A stretch of DNA of 7,814 nucleotides. It comes from an uncultured Holophagaceae bacterium. GTDB taxonomy: Bacteria; Acidobacteriota; Holophagae; Holophagales; Holophagaceae. Below the pieces are notes generated by a model, which ran no database searches, was not told the DNA's origin, and saw only the letters and a program-made list of their open reading frames with translations. The stretch covers positions 1-7,814 of the forward strand of contig CAITBU010000258.1 in the NCBI GenBank assembly GCA_903890595.1, in the 5' to 3' direction. Made by a program: the position numbers and the translations under genes. This document shows, in pieces, positions 4,700 through 7,814 of the stretch; positions within the stretch are counted from its first letter, which is position 1, and every line of letters begins with the position of its first letter.

Positions 4700-4706
4700 G
4701 AGGTGG
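4700..4706 (+). promoter_or_regulatory. Ribosome binding site of rpsA
   Basis: GAGGTGG preceded by a run of eight A and 6 bases before ATG 4713. It decides the start against the in-frame ATG at 4653, whose extra 20 residues are not S1-like. Confidence 0.75.
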
Positions 4707-4712
4707 ACTTAT

Positions 4713-6473
4713 ATGTCCAAGTTAGAAGCAATCATCAAGGGCCAAGGTTCCAAGCAGTTGGGCCGCATTACCGTGCTGGATGCAGGGTATGTGGAGGACG
4801 ACAGCGAGGAAGGAATGGAGTTCATGGCCGCCCTTCAGGGCGAGACCCGTGGCCTCCGCGAGGAAGAGGTGGTCCGGGGCGTGGTCGTGGAAATCCGCGG
4901 CAAGGACGTCATCGTGGACATCGGCTACAAGGGTTCGGGCACCGTCAACCTTGACGAGTTCAACAACCCCGACGGCACCCAGGGCGTGCAGGTGGGCGAA
5001 GTGGTCGAAGTCCTTCTCGAGATGCTCGAGGATGCCAACGGCAACGTGCGCCTGTCCCGTGAGCGCGCTGAGAAGATGAAGATCTGGGACGAGGTCGAGA
5101 AGGCCTTCCGTTCCAACATGACCGTGCACGGTACCGTGCTCGAGAAGGTCAAGGGCGGCCTGGCCGTGGACATCGGCATTCGGGCCTTCCTGCCCGGCAG
5201 CCAGGTGGACATGAAGCCCGTCCGCAACCTCGATCCCTACCTCGGCAAGTCCTTCGACATGAAGGTCATCAAGGTCAACCGCCGCCGGGGCAACATCGTT
5301 CTGTCCCGCAAGCTGTTCCTCGAGACCATCAATGCGAGCCTGAAGGAAGAGACCCTCGCGGGCCTCGAAGAAGGCAAGCTGGTCGAGGGCGCCATCAAGA
5401 ACATCACCGAGTACGGCGCCTTCGTCGACCTCGGCGGTGTGGACGGCCTGCTGCACATCACCGACATGTCCTGGGGCCGGCTCAACCACCCCAGCGAGAT
5501 GTTCCAGGTGGGCGACAAGGTCGAAGTGGCCGTGCTCAAGTACGACAAGGACACCGAGCGCGTCTCCCTGGGCTACAAGCAGAAGTTCCCGGATCCCTGG
5601 CTCTCCGTCGAGGAGCGCTACCCCATCCAGGCCACCGTCAAGGGCAAGGTTGTCTCGATCACTGACTACGGCGCATTCGTGGAGCTGGAGCCCGGCATCG
5701 AAGGCCTCGTCCATGTCTCCGAGATGAGCTGGACCAAGAAGGTCAAGTCCGCCAAGGGCATGGTCAACCTGGGCGACCAGGTCGAGGCGCTCATCCTTCA
5801 GGTCGACAGCGACAACCGTCGCATCAGCCTGGGCATGAAGCAGATCACCCCCAACCCCTGGATGGCCATTGCCGAGAAGTACCAGCCCGGCATGATCGTC
5901 ACGGGTACCGTGCGCAACATCACGGAGTTCGGCGCCTTCGTCGAGCTGGAAGAGGGCATCGACGGCCTGATCCACGTGTCCGACTTCAGCTGGACCAAGA
6001 AGATCAAGCACCCCGGCGAGATCGTGAAGAAGGGCGACAGCGTCACCGCCAAGGTCCTCAACCTGGACCCCCTGGCCCAGCGCATGAGCCTCGGCGTGAA
6101 GCAGATGGAGCCCAACGTCTGGGAGATCTTCTTCGAGAACAACAATGTGGGTGCTGTCATCACCGGCAAGATCGCCCGGCTGACCGACTTTGGCGCCTTC
6201 GTGGACCTGGGCGACGGCATCGAAGGTCTGGTGCATGTCTCCGAGCTGAGCCGCCGCCGCGTGGAGGACATCCAGAAGGAGTTCGCCGCCGGTCAGGAGC
6301 TCACCATGAAGATCGTGAAGCTCGATCCCACCGAGCGCCGCATTGGCCTCTCCGTCAAGCAGCTGGAGCAGGACATGGAGCGCGGTGACATGGACGCCGC
6401 CAAGGCCCGCCAGCCTGAGTTTAAGAAGGCGACCCTGGCTGACGCCTTCAACCGGGCTGAGCGCGAGTCCTAG
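4713..6473 (+). CDS. rpsA: 30S ribosomal protein S1
   Basis: The 586-residue product has the six tandem S1 (OB-fold RNA-binding) domains of full-length S1: about 52-117, 135-200, 222-289, 307-376, 394-463 and 481-550. The last four carry the signature pattern IT(E/D)(Y/F)GAFV(D/E)L...G(L)(V/L/I)H(V/I)(S/T)(D/E)(M/F/L)S, for example ITEYGAFVDL (231-240) and VHVSEMSW (333-340). Domains 1 and 2, which contact the ribosome, are divergent as usual. S1 sits on the 30S subunit and helps bind and unfold mRNA during initiation. An N-terminal extension of about 50 residues, rich in Asp/Glu near 28-36 (EDDSEEGMEF), precedes the first domain. The C-terminal tail (550-586) is charged and lacks a further domain. 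The gene is monocistronic by appearance: own ribosome binding site, divergent upstream gene and a terminator-like hairpin after the TAG. Confidence 0.97.
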   Translation: MSKLEAIIKGQGSKQLGRITVLDAGYVEDDSEEGMEFMAALQGETRGLREEEVVRGVVVEIRGKDVIVDIGYKGSGTVNLDEFNNPDGTQGVQVGEVVEVLLEMLEDANGNVRLSRERAEKMKIWDEVEKAFRSNMTVHGTVLEKVKGGLAVDIGIRAFLPGSQVDMKPVRNLDPYLGKSFDMKVIKVNRRRGNIVLSRKLFLETINASLKEETLAGLEEGKLVEGAIKNITEYGAFVDLGGVDGLLHITDMSWGRLNHPSEMFQVGDKVEVAVLKYDKDTERVSLGYKQKFPDPWLSVEERYPIQATVKGKVVSITDYGAFVELEPGIEGLVHVSEMSWTKKVKSAKGMVNLGDQVEALILQVDSDNRRISLGMKQITPNPWMAIAEKYQPGMIVTGTVRNITEFGAFVELEEGIDGLIHVSDFSWTKKIKHPGEIVKKGDSVTAKVLNLDPLAQRMSLGVKQMEPNVWEIFFENNNVGAVITGKIARLTDFGAFVDLGDGIEGLVHVSELSRRRVEDIQKEFAAGQELTMKIVKLDPTERRIGLSVKQLEQDMERGDMDAAKARQPEFKKATLADAFNRAERES

Positions 6474-6492
6474 GACTTTCCTCCACCCAGAG

Positions 6493-6518
6493 ACGAGGCC
6501 CCCGCGAGGGGGCTTCGT
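6493..6518 (+). terminator. Probable intrinsic terminator of rpsA
   Basis: ACGAGGCCCCC (6493-6503), loop GCGA, GGGGGCTTCGT (6508-6518) forms an 11-bp stem with one G-U pair, 20 bases after the stop. The following TGCGTTTGGG is only a weak T tract, so termination may be partial. Confidence 0.65.
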
Positions 6519-6570
6519 TGCGTTTGGGATCTATGCATCGTGTTTCGTGGCATCATGGCGGACATTGCCT

Positions 6571-6574
6571 GGAG
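6571..6574 (+). promoter_or_regulatory. Ribosome binding site of the S9 peptidase gene
   Basis: GGAG, then TCCCC, then ATG at 6580: a 5-base spacing that supports this start, which also begins a signal peptide. Confidence 0.6.
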
Positions 6575-6579
6575 TCCCC

Positions 6580-7814
6580 ATGCTGCGCCCCTTCGCCCTC
6601 CTGCTGAGCCCCTGCCTGGGCCTCGCCCTGCTGGCCCAGGCTCCGGCCTACCAGAAGGCGCCCAAGGCCATCCAGGAGGTGCTGGACGCCGCGGGCACGC
6701 CTTCCCTCATCACCAGCCCCGCCGGGGATCGCTTCCTCCTGGCGGAGTCTGACCGCCACCCCTCCATCCGGGATCTGGCCCAGCCCATGGCCCGCCTAGC
6801 GGGGCAACGGATCAACCCCCTCACCCGGGGGCCACACAACCCCTCCCGCCTCAAGAGCCTCGCCGTCCAGGCCCTGGAGGGCGGCGGCCCCAAGTCCGTG
6901 GCCCTGCCCGCCGGGGTGAGCCTGGGGCAGCCCCGCTGGTCCCCGGACGGCAAGCGCTTCGTCCTCACGGGCGTCACCGCCACGGCCACGGAGCTGTGGG
7001 TGGGCGATCCCGCCACAGCTAAGCTGCGCAAGATCCCGAACCTGAAGCTGAACGCCGTGCTGGGCAGCCCCCTGGACTGGCTGCCGGACGGCACGCTGCT
7101 CTGCAAGGCCGTGCCACCCGACCAGGGTCCCGAGCCCCGGCCTGCCGAGGCCCCCGTGGGACCCCGCATCCAGGAGACCCAGGGCAAAGCCGCCCCGGCG
7201 CCCACCTACCAGGACCTGCTCCAGAACGCCGATGACGAAGCCCGCTTCGCCTTCCTGGCCCAGAGCCAGCTAATCCAGGTGGACCTCGCCAACGGGACCC
7301 TCAAGCCCCTGGGCAAGCCCGGCCTCTATGCCGGCGTCCAGCCCTCGCCGGATGGCCAGCTGGTGCTGGTGGCCCGCCTTCTGATGCCCTTCTCGTACAT
7401 GGTGCCGTCGTCCCACTTCCCGGTCCGGGAAGAGGTGTGGAACCGCAGCGGCGCCGTCGTGCATGTCGCCGCCGACCTGCCCCTGGCCGAGGGCCTGCCC
7501 ATGGAGGGCGTGCGTACCGGCCCCCGCCGCCTGCAGTGGCGCCCCACCGAGCCCGCCACCCTGGCCTGGGCCGAGGCCCTGGACGGTGGCGATCCCAAGC
7601 GCAAGGTCCCCTTCCGGGATCGCATGCTGACTCAGGCCGCCCCCTTCAAAGAAGCACCCAAGGAGCTCATCAGCCTCAAGGGTCGCTTCGGCGGCGTGGA
7701 GTGGAGCGAGTCCGGCAAGCTGGCCGTGGTGCGCGAGACGGAGCGGGAGCGCCGGTGGAGCCGCACCTGGGTGCTGGACCCCGCCCAGCCTGGCGAGGCC
7801 CGCCTGGCCTTCGA
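6580..7814 (+). CDS. Exported S9 family peptidase, glutamyl endopeptidase-like (S9D), N-terminal part
   Basis: The first 411 residues are seen; the frame is open to the right edge. MLRPFALLLSPCLGLALLA is a Sec signal peptide. Then come features typical of the bacterial/chloroplast glutamyl endopeptidase branch of prolyl oligopeptidases: YQKAPKAIQEVLDAAGTP (24-41), HPSIRDLAQPMARLAGQRIN (60-79), WSPDGKRFVLTG, and the strongly conserved stretch FSYMVPSSHFPVREEVW...DLPLAEGLPMEGVRTGPRRLQW followed by EALDGGDPKRKVPFRD. These belong to the N-terminal seven-bladed beta-propeller that gates the active site. The Ser-Asp-His catalytic domain should lie about 350-400 residues further on, outside the window, so activity cannot be judged here. 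Predicted location is periplasmic or secreted, with cleavage after Glu or Asp inferred from family. It follows rpsA by 106 bases with a terminator between, so it is probably a separate transcript. Confidence 0.88.
   Translation, partial: MLRPFALLLSPCLGLALLAQAPAYQKAPKAIQEVLDAAGTPSLITSPAGDRFLLAESDRHPSIRDLAQPMARLAGQRINPLTRGPHNPSRLKSLAVQALEGGGPKSVALPAGVSLGQPRWSPDGKRFVLTGVTATATELWVGDPATAKLRKIPNLKLNAVLGSPLDWLPDGTLLCKAVPPDQGPEPRPAEAPVGPRIQETQGKAAPAPTYQDLLQNADDEARFAFLAQSQLIQVDLANGTLKPLGKPGLYAGVQPSPDGQLVLVARLLMPFSYMVPSSHFPVREEVWNRSGAVVHVAADLPLAEGLPMEGVRTGPRRLQWRPTEPATLAWAEALDGGDPKRKVPFRDRMLTQAAPFKEAPKELISLKGRFGGVEWSESGKLAVVRETERERRWSRTWVLDPAQPGEARLAF

Noticed and set aside
4653..4712. Upstream ATG (4653) as the rpsA start
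   Set aside because: The extra residues are not S1-like, the frame crosses the poly-A and GAGGTGG ribosome binding site, and MSKLEA at 4713 is well placed.
4722..6236. Long minus-strand open frame (504 codons) across rpsA
   Set aside because: It is fully antisense to an unmistakable ribosomal protein S1. The translation is an Asp/His/Leu-rich shadow of GC-rich codons and has no family features.

Overview
The window is GC-rich bacterial chromosome from a Gram-negative (two-membrane) organism. It carries lipoprotein signals, a predicted outer-membrane barrel ending in Phe, a six-domain ribosomal protein S1 and an S9D-type glutamyl endopeptidase. Very G/C-rich third codon positions and secreted proteins with collagen-like and Ig-like domains would fit an Acidobacteriota genome, perhaps a Geothrix/Holophaga relative. 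That placement is an impression from protein style, not a measurement.

Layout. Positions 1-2816 hold three genes on the minus strand, read right to left: a lipid-anchored beta-barrel protein with a long Pro/Ala linker (2816-1794), a small Ig-like lipoprotein (about 1498-938) and a secreted collagen-like protein running off the left edge (899-1). The last two are 38 bases apart and look like an operon. All three are predicted envelope or surface proteins, so the block is probably a cell-surface locus. Positions 1481-1740, between the first two, hold a palindromic repeat cassette with three abutting hairpins. Positions 2817-3791 contain no convincing gene. They hold a small AT-rich control region (about 2881-2975) and a dense cluster of short repeat modules (3016-3795) in both orientations; several modules are three copies of a 9-base unit. 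Positions 3792-4577 (minus) encode an NRDE/TANGO2-family protein, whose last codons run into the repeat cluster.

From 4713 the strand switches. rpsA (ribosomal protein S1) occupies 4713-6473 and is followed by a terminator-like hairpin. From 6580 to the right edge lies the N-terminal half of an exported S9D peptidase (beta-propeller part; the catalytic domain is outside the window). rpsA and the NRDE gene are divergent with a 135-base gap between them.

The housekeeping genes are ordinary. The unusual parts are the two repeat clusters, which share a family of arms, and the lipoprotein-barrel/Ig/collagen surface gene set. I found no complete defence system, CRISPR array, transposase or RNA gene.
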